A DNA stretch of 58,990 nucleotides from an uncultured Clostridia bacterium (GTDB lineage Bacteria > Bacillota > Clostridia > Christensenellales > Borkfalkiaceae): the NCBI GenBank assembly GCA_944363395.1, contig CALVUC010000007.1, positions 1 through 58,990 on the forward strand, in the 5' to 3' direction. Below, piece by piece: positions 1-7,496 of this stretch. Position 1 is the stretch's first letter, and every line of letters begins with the position of its first letter. The translations under genes and the position numbers were made by a program. Below the pieces are notes generated by a model. That model was not told the DNA's origin. It ran no database searches and saw nothing but the letters and a program-made list of their open reading frames with translations.

Positions 1-855
1 CGCTTTTCCTACAAGAACCATAAGGTGCTCCATGTTCCCGAGAGCGAACACGTCGTCAAGGAGAACGCTCACGAGGCGATCGTCGGCCGCGACACATGGG
101 ATAAAGTGCAGGCGATGCGCACGTCCGTTTCGCGCGGGAGGGCGGACAAGGAAAACAGGGTGCATCCGCTTTCCGGCTTGCTCTTTTGCGCCGACTGTGG
201 CTGCAAGCTCAAATTTAAGTCGGGCGGGCAGCGCAGGGGCGTCTGCAATTACTATCTGTGCCGCCGCTACATCGACGTCGGCAAGAAGTACTGCACCTCC
301 CATGCCATCGGCGACAGGCAGATCGAGGGAATCGTTTTGAGCGACATCCGCGCCATGCTGGGCGAGGTGGAGACGGATGAGACGGCGGCGAAAGAGCGCT
401 TTTTGCGGGAACGCGCCAAGCGCGGCGAGTGTAACAGACTGTCCGACGAAAAGCTGTTGCGGTCGCTTCAAGACAGGCTTGCGGAGCTTGATAAACTCAT
501 TCAGTCTGCCTTTGAAGAAAAGGTGCTGGGAGCTTTGCCCGAGAGCGTGTTGAAAAGCCTTTGCGAAAAGTATCAGACGGAGAAGGAAGCTGCCGAACGC
601 AAGACCGCGGAGATCGAAGCGCGGCTTGCCGAAGCGGACAGCGCTGATGCGGAAGTTGAGGAGTACATAGCCCGCCTGAAACGGTACGCAAGGTGCGAGG
701 AGCTGACGCGCGAAATGTGTTTGCAACTCATCGAATTTATCACCGTGGGCGAAAAGACGGAGGGCGACAAACCGCGCGAGATCCATATCTACTACAAATT
801 TATCTCGAATGCTCCCGCGGAAGTCCGCGGGCAGACGAACAAACAAATCCCATAA
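1..855 (+). CDS. Large serine recombinase, C-terminal part (5' end outside window)
   Basis: The reading frame is open at the window edge; the first codons (RFSYKNHKVLHVPE) look like the end of the recombinase DNA-binding domain of large serine recombinases, so the GTG at 25 is not the true start. A zinc beta-ribbon follows (CADCGCKL, then CNYYLC and YCTSH, about residues 55-100 counted from codon 25), then a charged coiled coil (about 140-215) and a short tail. These proteins integrate or excise phages and conjugative elements. The N-terminal catalytic serine domain lies outside the window, so activity cannot be judged. The stop codon directly abuts the next coding frame, which suggests this is the right edge of an inserted element. 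Confidence 0.9.
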   Translation, partial: RFSYKNHKVLHVPESEHVVKENAHEAIVGRDTWDKVQAMRTSVSRGRADKENRVHPLSGLLFCADCGCKLKFKSGGQRRGVCNYYLCRRYIDVGKKYCTSHAIGDRQIEGIVLSDIRAMLGEVETDETAAKERFLRERAKRGECNRLSDEKLLRSLQDRLAELDKLIQSAFEEKVLGALPESVLKSLCEKYQTEKEAAERKTAEIEARLAEADSADAEVEEYIARLKRYARCEELTREMCLQLIEFITVGEKTEGDKPREIHIYYKFISNAPAEVRGQTNKQIP

Positions 856-1395
856 GTGACCGTAGCCACGGGTCCCGCAGGTCCGACGGGTGCAACGGGC
901 GCAACGGGACCCGCGGGCGCCACGGGACCGACGGGCGCGGCGGGACCGACGGGCGCGGCGGGGACGGCGGGGATCTCCGATTTTGCTTCGGCATATTCTA
1001 CGCCGAGCGCGCCGGGAACGGCGGGCGCGCCGCTCACATTTGATGTCAACGGAGCATCGGCGGGAACGGCGGTCGCGCATACGGCGGGCAGCGGTGATTT
1101 TACCGTCTCCGAGCCGGGGACTTATCTTGTCTCTTTTCACGGTAACGTATCGCCTGCGTCGGGGGATACGCTTCCCCTCAACATCCTTTTGGAGTTGGAG
1201 CAGGATGGGACGGTCGTCCCCGGAGCCGTGGTGCAGCAGACGTTCCAAAACGCGACCGATTCGGCGACGATGTCCTTCGCCTTCCCCGTGACGGTGACGA
1301 ATACGCCGTCGACGTTCAGCGTGGTGGGGGAGGGCGGAAATTTCTTGTATAGTGCGGCGTCGATGTCTGTGTATCGCCTCACCGACGGGACGTAA
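856..1395 (+). CDS. Collagen-like repeat protein with C1q/BclA-like C-terminal domain, probably 5'-truncated
   Basis: The frame starts with about eleven Gly-X-Y triplets (GPAGPTGATGATGPAG...), then a roughly 140-residue domain rich in beta-strand, Thr and Val, like the C-terminal trimerising heads of BclA-type exosporium or surface collagen-like proteins. It begins at a GTG immediately after the TAA of the recombinase, in the same frame, without its own ribosome-binding site or signal sequence. Native proteins of this type normally have an N-terminal anchoring segment. I infer that the true 5' part was separated by insertion of the recombinase-bearing element; reinitiation after the TAA is possible. 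A strong terminator follows at 1407. Confidence 0.75.
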   Translation: MTVATGPAGPTGATGATGPAGATGPTGAAGPTGAAGTAGISDFASAYSTPSAPGTAGAPLTFDVNGASAGTAVAHTAGSGDFTVSEPGTYLVSFHGNVSPASGDTLPLNILLELEQDGTVVPGAVVQQTFQNATDSATMSFAFPVTVTNTPSTFSVVGEGGNFLYSAASMSVYRLTDGT

Positions 1396-1406
1396 TTTGG
1401 ATGGCG

Positions 1407-1450
1407 GGAATTTTGCAGGCAAGTCGCCTGCAAAATTCCTTGCTTTTTTT
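1407..1450 (+). terminator. Rho-independent terminator after collagen-like gene
   Basis: A perfect 14-bp stem (GGAATTTTGCAGGC / GCCTGCAAAATTCC) with a 5-nt loop is followed by a T-rich run ending in seven T. Confidence 0.9.
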
Positions 1451-1635
1451 GGATGAATGGTGTAAAATAACCAATGTCGGAAAACTCTTGCCGAGAAACA
1501 GATCGGGCGGCCGCGCCTTGCGGGCGGTTGAGGACCTGCGTGAAGGCGACCGAAGTTCTGCCGAAGCTTTTGGGCGTCGGCGCATTCCCGCAGCAGGCAA
1601 ATGCGCCTGTTTGCGATAAAAGACAGATCATATAC

Positions 1636-1710
1636 GCTTCCGTAGTTAAATGGATATAACAGCCCCCTCCTAAGGGGCCGTTGTGGGTTCGATTCCCGCC
1701 GGGAGTACCA
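1636..1710 (+). tRNA. tRNA-Arg (anticodon CCT)
   Basis: The cloverleaf folds completely: acceptor GCTTCCG/CGGGAGT, D arm GTTA...TAAC, anticodon stem GCCCC/GGGGC around loop CTCCTAA (anticodon CCT, decoding AGG), T arm GTGGG-TTCGATT-CCCGC, and an encoded CCA end. The gene stands alone. It lies about 0.8 kb downstream of the recombinase and is itself intact. Confidence 0.96.
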
Positions 1711-1747
1711 AAGCCGCGCCCCTGCCGTCAGGCAGGGGCGCGGCTTT
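1710..1747 (+). terminator. Terminator-like hairpin after tRNA-Arg
   Basis: A 17-bp GC-rich inverted repeat with a 4-nt loop (GTCA) begins at the last base of the tRNA CCA. Only three T follow within the stem end, so it may act as a terminator or processing signal. Confidence 0.65.
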
Positions 1748-1815
1748 GGGATCTTTGCTAAGATACGGCTTTCTTTGCATTTGGTTTTATCTTGATAAAT
1801 TTTTGATTTTTCCTC

Positions 1816-1844
1816 TTGAAAAATCTTATCGTGTATGATACAAT
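1816..1844 (+). promoter_or_regulatory. SigA-type promoter of the XRE regulator gene, predicted leaderless
   Basis: TTGAAA and TACAAT are separated by 17 bp. The ATG of the gene follows six bases after the -10 box, so transcription should begin at or next to the start codon. No Shine-Dalgarno sequence is present. Confidence 0.75.
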
Positions 1845-1850
1845 AAAGCT

Positions 1851-2519
1851 ATGGTGCATTCAGAACGATATTTTAACGGGGCATACCTGCGTCTTGTGCG
1901 GAAACGGCATCAGGTGACGCAGCAGGAGCTTGCGCAGACGCTTGCCGTCTCCCGTCAGATGATCTCCGTCTGGGAGAGAGGGAAGACAGAGATGTCGGAG
2001 ACGATGCTCTCCCGCCTTGCGCAGGCGCTCGGCGAGGACTTCGGGGAGCTGCTCGAACGGTATTACGGGGAACCGGCGGAAGAAGAACTCGCGCAGGACA
2101 ACGGCGAAGAGGTTGCCCGTACGCAATTTGAAATGATATACGAGGGCGTCGGTTTGAACGAAGGCGGTACGATCGGCGCAAAGACCCCGACCGTCGTGTT
2201 CCGCGAGGGACGAAAGGCGGGAAGATGGCGCGGGCTGCATCCCGTGTGCCGCACGGGCATCGTGACGGCGATCGTGACGCTCGTCGGCTATGCGCTGCTC
2301 TTTACCGTGCTCGTCGGATTCGTGGCGCCAAGCCTGATGCAGGCGGTCGATATGTCGGAAGGGATGCGGTACTGTGAACGCATCATGATCACGGTCGTCG
2401 ATTATCCCGGGCTCGTCTGTGCGATGACGGCGATCTTTCTCGTCATCGTTCTCGTTGCGATGGGGACGCATTGCCTCATCCGCAGAGTAAAAATGCGGTG
2501 GCAAAAGCACGCCGTGTAA
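1851..2519 (+). CDS. XRE-family transcriptional regulator with membrane-spanning C-terminus
   Basis: Residues about 10-66 form a Cro/CI-type helix-turn-helix (RLVRKRHQVTQQELAQTLAVS then RQMISVWERGKTEM), followed by an acidic linker and two hydrophobic segments at about 136-160 and 187-210. Such proteins bind DNA while tethered to the membrane and often sense envelope conditions or a partner encoded next door. The next gene, 16 bp downstream, encodes a small exported protein and has its own Shine-Dalgarno, so the pair is likely one transcript. The regulated target is unknown. The mRNA appears leaderless. Confidence 0.85.
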   Translation: MVHSERYFNGAYLRLVRKRHQVTQQELAQTLAVSRQMISVWERGKTEMSETMLSRLAQALGEDFGELLERYYGEPAEEELAQDNGEEVARTQFEMIYEGVGLNEGGTIGAKTPTVVFREGRKAGRWRGLHPVCRTGIVTAIVTLVGYALLFTVLVGFVAPSLMQAVDMSEGMRYCERIMITVVDYPGLVCAMTAIFLVIVLVAMGTHCLIRRVKMRWQKHAV

Positions 2520-2535
2520 ATAGGGAGGAAAGCAT

Positions 2536-3006
2536 ATGGTTTCTGTAGTGATGGCTTCGCTGATGCTTGCATCGGCGTGTGCGGCGTTCCCTGCGGTCGC
2601 GCCGCAGACGGCGGAGGCGCTGCCCTGCGAGCAGGCTGCGGTGCAGGAGCTGCCGGAGGGCGAAAAGGATGCGCGCCTTTGGACGCAGTTTGAATTCGGG
2701 ATCAGAGTGGACGATACGGATGTCATCGCTTATGTCAAAAATAAGTTCACCTTCCTGCCGTCCGTCGTCCACGCGCGCGTGGCGCTGTATGCGTCCGAGA
2801 CGTATACGGAAGATCTGGACGAGATGGAGATGAAGTGCGTCTCCGTCGCGCCCGATCTCGACATGGGACATGAGATCACCGCATGGGCGCCGCATGAGAC
2901 GACGATGTACTGGCGCGCCGAAATGAACTATTACGATGACGACGGCGTGTATCAGACGCGGGAGACGGGGACCTACCTCATCGACGCGGACGGGAACATC
3001 CTTTGA
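2536..3006 (+). CDS. Small exported protein of unknown function
   Basis: I do not recognise this 156-residue protein. It begins with a hydrophobic signal sequence (MVSVVMASLMLASACAAFPA, cleavage likely near residue 20-28) and continues with a mixed alpha/beta region rich in acidic and aromatic residues, with no cysteine motif beyond isolated residues. The Shine-Dalgarno (GGGAGGAAAG) sits six bases before ATG. It follows the membrane-bound XRE regulator, with a terminator right after it, so the two probably form a two-gene unit in which this could be the regulator's extracytoplasmic partner; that is inference only. Confidence 0.7.
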   Translation: MVSVVMASLMLASACAAFPAVAPQTAEALPCEQAAVQELPEGEKDARLWTQFEFGIRVDDTDVIAYVKNKFTFLPSVVHARVALYASETYTEDLDEMEMKCVSVAPDLDMGHEITAWAPHETTMYWRAEMNYYDDDGVYQTRETGTYLIDADGNIL

Positions 3007-3021
3007 CTCGGCAAAGTGCAA

Positions 3022-3048
3022 GAGCGCGGCGGGAGCCGCGCTCCTTTT
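3022..3048 (+). terminator. Rho-independent terminator
   Basis: A 9-bp stem GAGCGCGGC/GCCGCGCTC with loop GGGA is followed by CTTTT and further T-rich sequence. It ends the two-gene XRE unit. Confidence 0.85.
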
Positions 3049-3179
3049 CTATTCTTTTCGGCTGCGGCGCCTGCGGGCGGTTCTGCGCCCCTTTGGCTGC
3101 GGTGCGGGCGGGGATCTTGCCTTCGGATGCTTTCACAAATTTTTCGCGGGGCGAGGGTGAGAAAATTTATAAAACCCCA

Positions 3180-3208
3180 TTGCAATCGGGTCCGTTCTCT
3201 GTTATACT
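3180..3208 (+). promoter_or_regulatory. SigA-type promoter of the aldo/keto reductase operon
   Basis: TTGCAA, 17-bp spacer, TATACT; the start codon lies 46 bp downstream of the -10 box. Confidence 0.75.
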
Positions 3209-3253
3209 ATCCTTGGCGGATCGCCGCGCCGCAGCGGGCGCGGCAGGGAGGAA

Positions 3254-4378
3254 ATGATGTTTCAAAACGTACATAAAAATTTCGGCTTCGGCTGTATGCG
3301 TCTGCCGATGATCGGGGATGAGGTCGATAAGGCGCAGTTTTCGCGGATGATCGATCTCTTTCTTGAAAACGGCTTCAATTATTTCGACACGGCGCACGGG
3401 TACCTGCAGGGCAAGAGCGAGACGGCGCTGCGTGAGTGTCTCGTCGCACGCTATCCGCGTGAACGTTTTATCCTCACCGACAAGCTCACCGAGCCGTATT
3501 TCCGTACGCAGGCGGACATCGTTCCCTTCTTTGAAAGCCAGCTTCGGGCGTGCGGCGTGGAGTACTTTGACTTCTACCTGATGCACGCGCAGTCGCGCGG
3601 CAATTACGATCATTTCAAGCGCTGCCGCGCCTATGAACAGGCGTTTGAGCTCAAGCGGGAAGGCAGGGTGCGCCATGTCGGCATCTCCTTTCATGATTCG
3701 GCGGAGATGCTGGAGCGCATCCTTACAGATTATCCGCAGATCGAAGCCGTCCAGCTTCAGTTCAACTATCTCGATTACGAGGATCCCACGGTACAGTCCC
3801 GCAGGTGTTATGAGGTGTGCAGGAAGCACGATAAGCCCGTCATCGTCATGGAGCCCGTCAAGGGCGGCAGTCTCGTCAAGCTGCCCGAAGCGGCGCGCGG
3901 CATCTTTGAAGTGCTCGGGAGCGCCTCTCCCGCAAGCTATGCCATCCGCTTTGCCGCAGGCTTTGAGGGGATCTTTATGGTGCTCTCCGGTATGAGCGAC
4001 CTTGCGCAGATGGAGGACAACCTCTCCTATATGAAGGATTTCAGACAGCTCTCCGGGGAGGAGATGGCTGCGGTCTGGAAGGTGCGCGACGCCTTCCTCG
4101 GTATGCCGCTCATCCCCTGTACGGCGTGCCGTTATTGTACGGACGGATGTCCCAAACGCATCCTCATCCCCGACCTCTTTTCCTGTCTCAATTCCCGACG
4201 CGGGTACAATGACCGGAATGCGGGGGCGCTCTACCGCGAAGTATTCACAAAAGAGAGGGGGAAGGCGTCTGATTGCATCGGCTGCGGCAGATGTGAACGG
4301 GCGTGTCCGCAGCATCTGCCCATCCGCGAGCTCCTCAGGACCGTCGCGGCAGAGTTTGAATCGGGGGCGCAGGACTGA
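3254..4378 (+). CDS. Aldo/keto reductase with C-terminal 4Fe-4S ferredoxin domain
   Basis: The N-terminal 270 residues are an aldo/keto reductase TIM barrel (GFGCMRLPM near the start, NYFDTAHGY containing the catalytic Asp/Tyr, HVGISFHD). The C-terminus carries cysteine clusters CTACRYCTDGCP and CIGCGRCERACP, which bind Fe-S clusters. This architecture is common in strict anaerobes, where it is an oxidoreductase using NAD(P)H and ferredoxin-type electron transfer on unknown carbonyl substrates. GGGAGG precedes the tandem ATGs at 3254 and 3257; the second has the better spacing. It is the first gene of a probable operon with the two following genes. Confidence 0.92.
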   Translation: MMFQNVHKNFGFGCMRLPMIGDEVDKAQFSRMIDLFLENGFNYFDTAHGYLQGKSETALRECLVARYPRERFILTDKLTEPYFRTQADIVPFFESQLRACGVEYFDFYLMHAQSRGNYDHFKRCRAYEQAFELKREGRVRHVGISFHDSAEMLERILTDYPQIEAVQLQFNYLDYEDPTVQSRRCYEVCRKHDKPVIVMEPVKGGSLVKLPEAARGIFEVLGSASPASYAIRFAAGFEGIFMVLSGMSDLAQMEDNLSYMKDFRQLSGEEMAAVWKVRDAFLGMPLIPCTACRYCTDGCPKRILIPDLFSCLNSRRGYNDRNAGALYREVFTKERGKASDCIGCGRCERACPQHLPIRELLRTVAAEFESGAQD

Positions 4379-4421
4379 CGGGCAGGTCGAACAACGCCGC
4401 GCGGCGGCAAAGGAGTAAGTG

Positions 4422-5003
4422 ATGATAGAACAGGCTTTAACAAGACGAAACTGCTCGTTGAAGGTCAAAGTGACCGTAAAGGGGCTGATTTCTTTGGGGC
4501 TTGCAGCGCTCGCGGTGGTGCTGCCGCAGCTCGTGCATCTTGCGCTCGGTCAGGCGGGCGGCGTGCAATGGCTTCCCATGTACCTTCCCGTATTGCTCGC
4601 GGGGTGTCTTTTGGGGATGTATTGGGGATCGGCCGTGGGGGTGCTTTCCCCGCTCGTAAGTTTTCTTTTGACCTCCGCATGGGGAGAGGCGATGCCCGCC
4701 GTCGGGCGGCTGCCCTTCATGATGGCGGAACTTGCTGTGTTTGCGGCGGTCTCGGGCGCGTTCGCAAAGAAGATTTCATCAAATGCGTGGATGGCGTTCC
4801 CTGCCGTTCTGCTTGCCCAGGTCGCGGGAAGAAGTACGTTTTTACTGCTCGTTGTCATCTTCCGTCAGTTCGTTTCCTTCACGCCCGAACTCATCTGGTC
4901 GCAGATCCGGGCAGGGCTGCTCGGTATGGTGCTGCAGGCTGTCGTCGTTCCCTTCCTCGTGATGGGGCTGAGGGCGCTTCTCGAAAGGAGCAGGCATGAC
5001 TGA
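4422..5003 (+). CDS. ECF-transporter S-component-like membrane protein
   Basis: The protein has about 193 residues and five to six hydrophobic segments, with the short loop pattern of energy-coupling-factor substrate-binding (S) components (MYLPVLLAGCLLGMYWGSAVG; RLPFMMAELAVFAAVSGAF). These capture vitamins or related micronutrients and work with a shared ATPase/T module encoded elsewhere. The ATG at 4422 is 6 nt after AAGGAG; a GTG one codon upstream is too close. Its last codons overlap the next gene by 8 bp. The substrate cannot be told from sequence alone. Confidence 0.7.
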   Translation: MIEQALTRRNCSLKVKVTVKGLISLGLAALAVVLPQLVHLALGQAGGVQWLPMYLPVLLAGCLLGMYWGSAVGVLSPLVSFLLTSAWGEAMPAVGRLPFMMAELAVFAAVSGAFAKKISSNAWMAFPAVLLAQVAGRSTFLLLVVIFRQFVSFTPELIWSQIRAGLLGMVLQAVVVPFLVMGLRALLERSRHD

Positions 5004-5409
5004 TCTGGCGTGTGCAAAGGCGGCGCTCGCGGGACACACGCTGGCGCTGTGCCGCGCGGGCGAATGCCGTGTGAGCGACGGGCGGGGCATTGCGCCGATG
5101 ATGGAGCTGATCGCAGAGGGCGTTGATCTTGCGGGCTGTGCCGCGGCGGACGTCGTCGTCGGCAAGGCAGCCGCCATGCTGTTCGCGAAATGCAGGATCG
5201 CGGCGGTCTATGCAGGGACGCTCTCGCGTCACGCGCAGCGCTATCTGGACGCGGCGGGCATTCCCTATGAGTATGGGGCGCTCACGGAATACATCGTCAA
5301 CCGCGAGGGAACGGGGATGTGTCCGATGGAACAGACAGTACTTTCGGAGGAGGACGCGGAGAGGGGGTATCACCTCCTTCGTGACAAACTTGCCGCCCTT
5401 CACAAGTGA
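4996..5409 (+). CDS. DUF1893 family protein
   Basis: The 137-residue protein matches the DUF1893 pattern: an early RAGECRVSDGRGIAPMMELI segment, ADVVVGKAAAMLF, a VYAGTLS strand, and a C-terminal NREGTGMCPME with the conserved cysteine. Members are cytosolic proteins with a cytidine-deaminase-like fold of unproven function. It overlaps the upstream S-component gene by 8 bp, so the two are translationally coupled; the pairing hints that it may act on whatever the S component brings in. That link is inference. Confidence 0.85.
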   Translation: MTDLACAKAALAGHTLALCRAGECRVSDGRGIAPMMELIAEGVDLAGCAAADVVVGKAAAMLFAKCRIAAVYAGTLSRHAQRYLDAAGIPYEYGALTEYIVNREGTGMCPMEQTVLSEEDAERGYHLLRDKLAALHK

Positions 5410-5453
5410 ATAACGGGCGTTGCCATGCTTTGGCAGCGCCCGTTATTGTTTTT
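5409..5453 (+). terminator. Rho-independent terminator after DUF1893 gene
   Basis: A 17-bp stem with one G-T wobble (AATAACGGGCGTTGCCA / TGGCAGCGCCCGTTATT) is followed by GTTTTT. Confidence 0.9.
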
Positions 5454-5483
5454 AAAAAGAGCCGCTCAGGCGATCTGAGCGGC
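5454..5483 (-). terminator. Minus-strand terminator facing the AraC gene
   Basis: Read on the minus strand, GCCGCTCAG/CTGAGCGGC (loop ATCGC) is followed by TCTTTTT. It would stop transcripts coming from the AraC-type gene about 310 bp away. The 385-bp stretch 5410-5794 holds this, the plus-strand terminator and the inverted repeat at 5687; I see no gene in it. Confidence 0.75.
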
Positions 5484-5686
5484 AAAAGATGGCAAGAAAA
5501 CAGGGTTTTCAGATAGGGAAAAAGGGTATGATCTTGCCTGAAATATTCAAATTTGTGAATGCACGGCGTTTCGCAATGATATTTTTTTCAAATCATGGCG
5601 GGGATGCCGTATTTTTGCTTCCAGTCGTTTCGGATGGCAAAATAGGGAAAAGAGTGCGTGCGCGGCATCATTTCTGCATTCTTTCA

Positions 5687-5711
5687 TAGTATTATGCGTC
5701 GCATAGTACTA
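5687..5711. repeat. Inverted repeat, 10-bp arms and 5-bp spacer (copy 1)
   Basis: TAGTATTATG, spacer CGTCG, CATAGTACTA: a near-perfect dyad with one mismatch. A second copy with the same geometry and almost the same arms lies at 9295-9319. Confidence 0.8.
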
Positions 5712-5794
5712 CATAAAACCGCAAAAATACACCTGTATTATGTCAGACATACCTTTCGGTCGGGAGATGCAGTTTCAATATGATGAATGATAGA

Positions 5795-6553
5795 TCAAAT
5801 TTTAGAAGCCTGCTTCCGATAGCGTCCCGGTGAGATCCCCGTCGTGCTGCGGAACTGCCGCGTAAAGTGCTCGATGTTGTTGTATCCGCAGCGTTCGGCG
5901 ATGCGTTCTACGCTCTCCGGTGTGGAGGCGAGCAGTTCTTCCGCCTGCTGGATGCGTGCGGTGATGACGTCGGCGACAAAGGTCGTCAAAAAGTACTGCC
6001 TGTACAGGACGTGAAAATATCCCTTGCTGACGCCCAATTCGTGTGCCGCGTCGTCCGCTCTCCAGTCCTGTTCGGGGGCGCGGAACACGCGTTCCCGCAG
6101 GCGCAGGAAGGCGGGAAAGAGGGGGCCTTTTGTTTCCACTTCGGCTGCAAACATTTCGATGAGCCCCGCGGTGAGGGAGCTGATGACGCTCTCCTTTGTG
6201 CGGTGCGCCGAGAAAAATTCTCCCAGGATGATGTCGAACAGCGGATAAAATCGCTCTTTCGCCTGCCGCATCGGGATGGGCTGACCGAAGGGAAATCCGT
6301 CGAACAAGAGGGGCGAAGCGCTTTGTATGTGCATCCAGCAGTCGGTGTAGCTTTCACCTGCCGCGCGGTAACTGTGCCTTTGTCCGGGGTGGAACAGGAT
6401 CGCCGTGTCGGCGGGCGTCTGTTTCCAGCCGTCCTCCGTTTCAAAGAGGGCGGGCGTCTTGACGAGCAGCAATAAATAGACGGGGTAGCCGTTTCTGCGC
6501 ATGATCTGAAAGTCGCTTCCGTGCGTCGCTTCTCCCATTTTCAGGATCTCCAT
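5795..6553 (-). CDS. AraC-family transcriptional regulator
   Basis: This 252-residue protein has an N-terminal cupin-like sensing domain (FHPGQRHSYRA is the typical ligand-pocket strand) and a C-terminal pair of helix-turn-helices (DDAAHELGVSKGYFHVLYRQ; IAERCGYNNIEHFTRQFRSTTGISPGRYR). AraC proteins of this kind activate sugar genes on binding a carbohydrate. It is divergent from the DMT transporter/GH2 operon and their promoters overlap, so it most likely controls that operon and itself. Shine-Dalgarno AGGAGG precedes ATG. Confidence 0.93.
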   Translation of the reverse strand: MEILKMGEATHGSDFQIMRRNGYPVYLLLLVKTPALFETEDGWKQTPADTAILFHPGQRHSYRAAGESYTDCWMHIQSASPLLFDGFPFGQPIPMRQAKERFYPLFDIILGEFFSAHRTKESVISSLTAGLIEMFAAEVETKGPLFPAFLRLRERVFRAPEQDWRADDAAHELGVSKGYFHVLYRQYFLTTFVADVITARIQQAEELLASTPESVERIAERCGYNNIEHFTRQFRSTTGISPGRYRKQASKI

Positions 6554-6590
6554 TGTTTCCTCCTGTCTGACGATTTATCAATTTTATATC

Positions 6591-6619
6591 ATTATACGCC
6601 CTTGCGTTTCCGATGTCAA
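6591..6619 (-). promoter_or_regulatory. Consensus SigA promoter of the AraC-type gene
   Basis: On the minus strand TTGACA, 17-bp spacer, TATAAT: a perfect consensus. It overlaps head-on the plus-strand promoter at 6602-6630. Confidence 0.88.
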
Positions 6620-6630
6620 TCGGATACAAT
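6602..6630 (+). promoter_or_regulatory. SigA-type promoter of the DMT transporter - GH2 operon
   Basis: TTGCGT, 17-bp spacer, TACAAT on the plus strand. Polymerase bound here would exclude polymerase from the divergent regulator promoter. Confidence 0.75.
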
Positions 6631-6656
6631 ATACCGCGTACCAAAAGAGGTGTATC

Positions 6657-7496
6657 GTGCTGTTTTCCTTGCTGACGGTCGCGTTTTATTCGGCGTCGTC
6701 GCTCGGGGACAAGTTCATATCGGCGCGCCTCCGCTGCGATCCGAAGGAGTTTTCCTTCCTCGTTTCGGTTGCGACGGCGGTCTTTCTCGCGCTCATGCTG
6801 CCCTTTCTCGGCTGGGAATTTTCCTTCACATGGGAGAGCGGCACGGCGCTTCTCGTCCTTGTCGGGCTCAAGATCGCGGAATTTTATTCGAGTGTGGCGC
6901 TGCTGAAGACGGTCTCCGCGTACGAACTCAAGGCGTGGCTCACGCTCAACGTCGCCTTTTCCTATCTCATCGATCTCATCCGCGGGGAGGAGGCGTTCTT
7001 CTTCGCCTTTCTTCCGTGCGCCGCCGTACTGATCGGCGGGATCTTTTTCGTTGCTTCGGACGGGCGCGGGAAGGGCGTGAAATATATGCTCCTGAGTCTT
7101 GTCTATATTGCCTCCAAACTCTTTTACGGCTTGCAGATGAACGTGATGCCGGAGGGGACGTCCTCCTGCTCCGTGCTGCTCCTCGTGATGATCGCCGTGG
7201 CGCTCCTGCAGCTCCCTTTCGTTGATTTTACTGCATTTTTCCGCAAAAAAGGGCTTGTTTTGGGTGCTTTGACGCGCATTCCCAATGCGTTGGGGCTTTG
7301 GACGGAGGCGGACGCCGCGCAGCAGAACCTCCTTCTCTATTCGTTGGTCCAGCCCATGCAGCTCCTGCTTCTCTTCGTTGTCGCGCTTGCGCAGCAGGAG
7401 CGGCTCGGAAAGCGCAAACTTTTCGGCAGCATCGCGGCGCTCGTTGCCGTCACCGTGACGACGATTTTGATCTATCTCAACAGAGGTGCGATATGA
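6657..7496 (+). CDS. DMT/EamA-like multi-spanning membrane transporter
   Basis: The 279-residue protein is almost entirely hydrophobic with about ten predicted transmembrane helices arranged as two halves, as in drug/metabolite transporter (EamA-like) proteins. It starts at GTG, with AGAGGTG as Shine-Dalgarno. Its stop overlaps the start of the following glycosidase gene in an ATGA, so the two proteins are translationally coupled. The likely job is import or export of the glycosidase's substrate or product, but DMT proteins are rarely sugar importers and the substrate is unknown. Confidence 0.75.
   Translation: MLFSLLTVAFYSASSLGDKFISARLRCDPKEFSFLVSVATAVFLALMLPFLGWEFSFTWESGTALLVLVGLKIAEFYSSVALLKTVSAYELKAWLTLNVAFSYLIDLIRGEEAFFFAFLPCAAVLIGGIFFVASDGRGKGVKYMLLSLVYIASKLFYGLQMNVMPEGTSSCSVLLLVMIAVALLQLPFVDFTAFFRKKGLVLGALTRIPNALGLWTEADAAQQNLLLYSLVQPMQLLLLFVVALAQQERLGKRKLFGSIAALVAVTVTTILIYLNRGAI

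Noticed and set aside
1636..1710. tRNA-Arg as the integration site of the recombinase element
   Set aside because: The tRNA is about 0.8 kb from the recombinase end, with the collagen-like gene and a terminator between; no duplicated tRNA 3' end is seen.
5489..5689. 66-codon plus-strand frame between two terminators
   Set aside because: It has no ribosome-binding site, starts just after a minus-strand terminator hairpin, and its product has no recognisable features; its end overlaps the inverted repeat at 5687.
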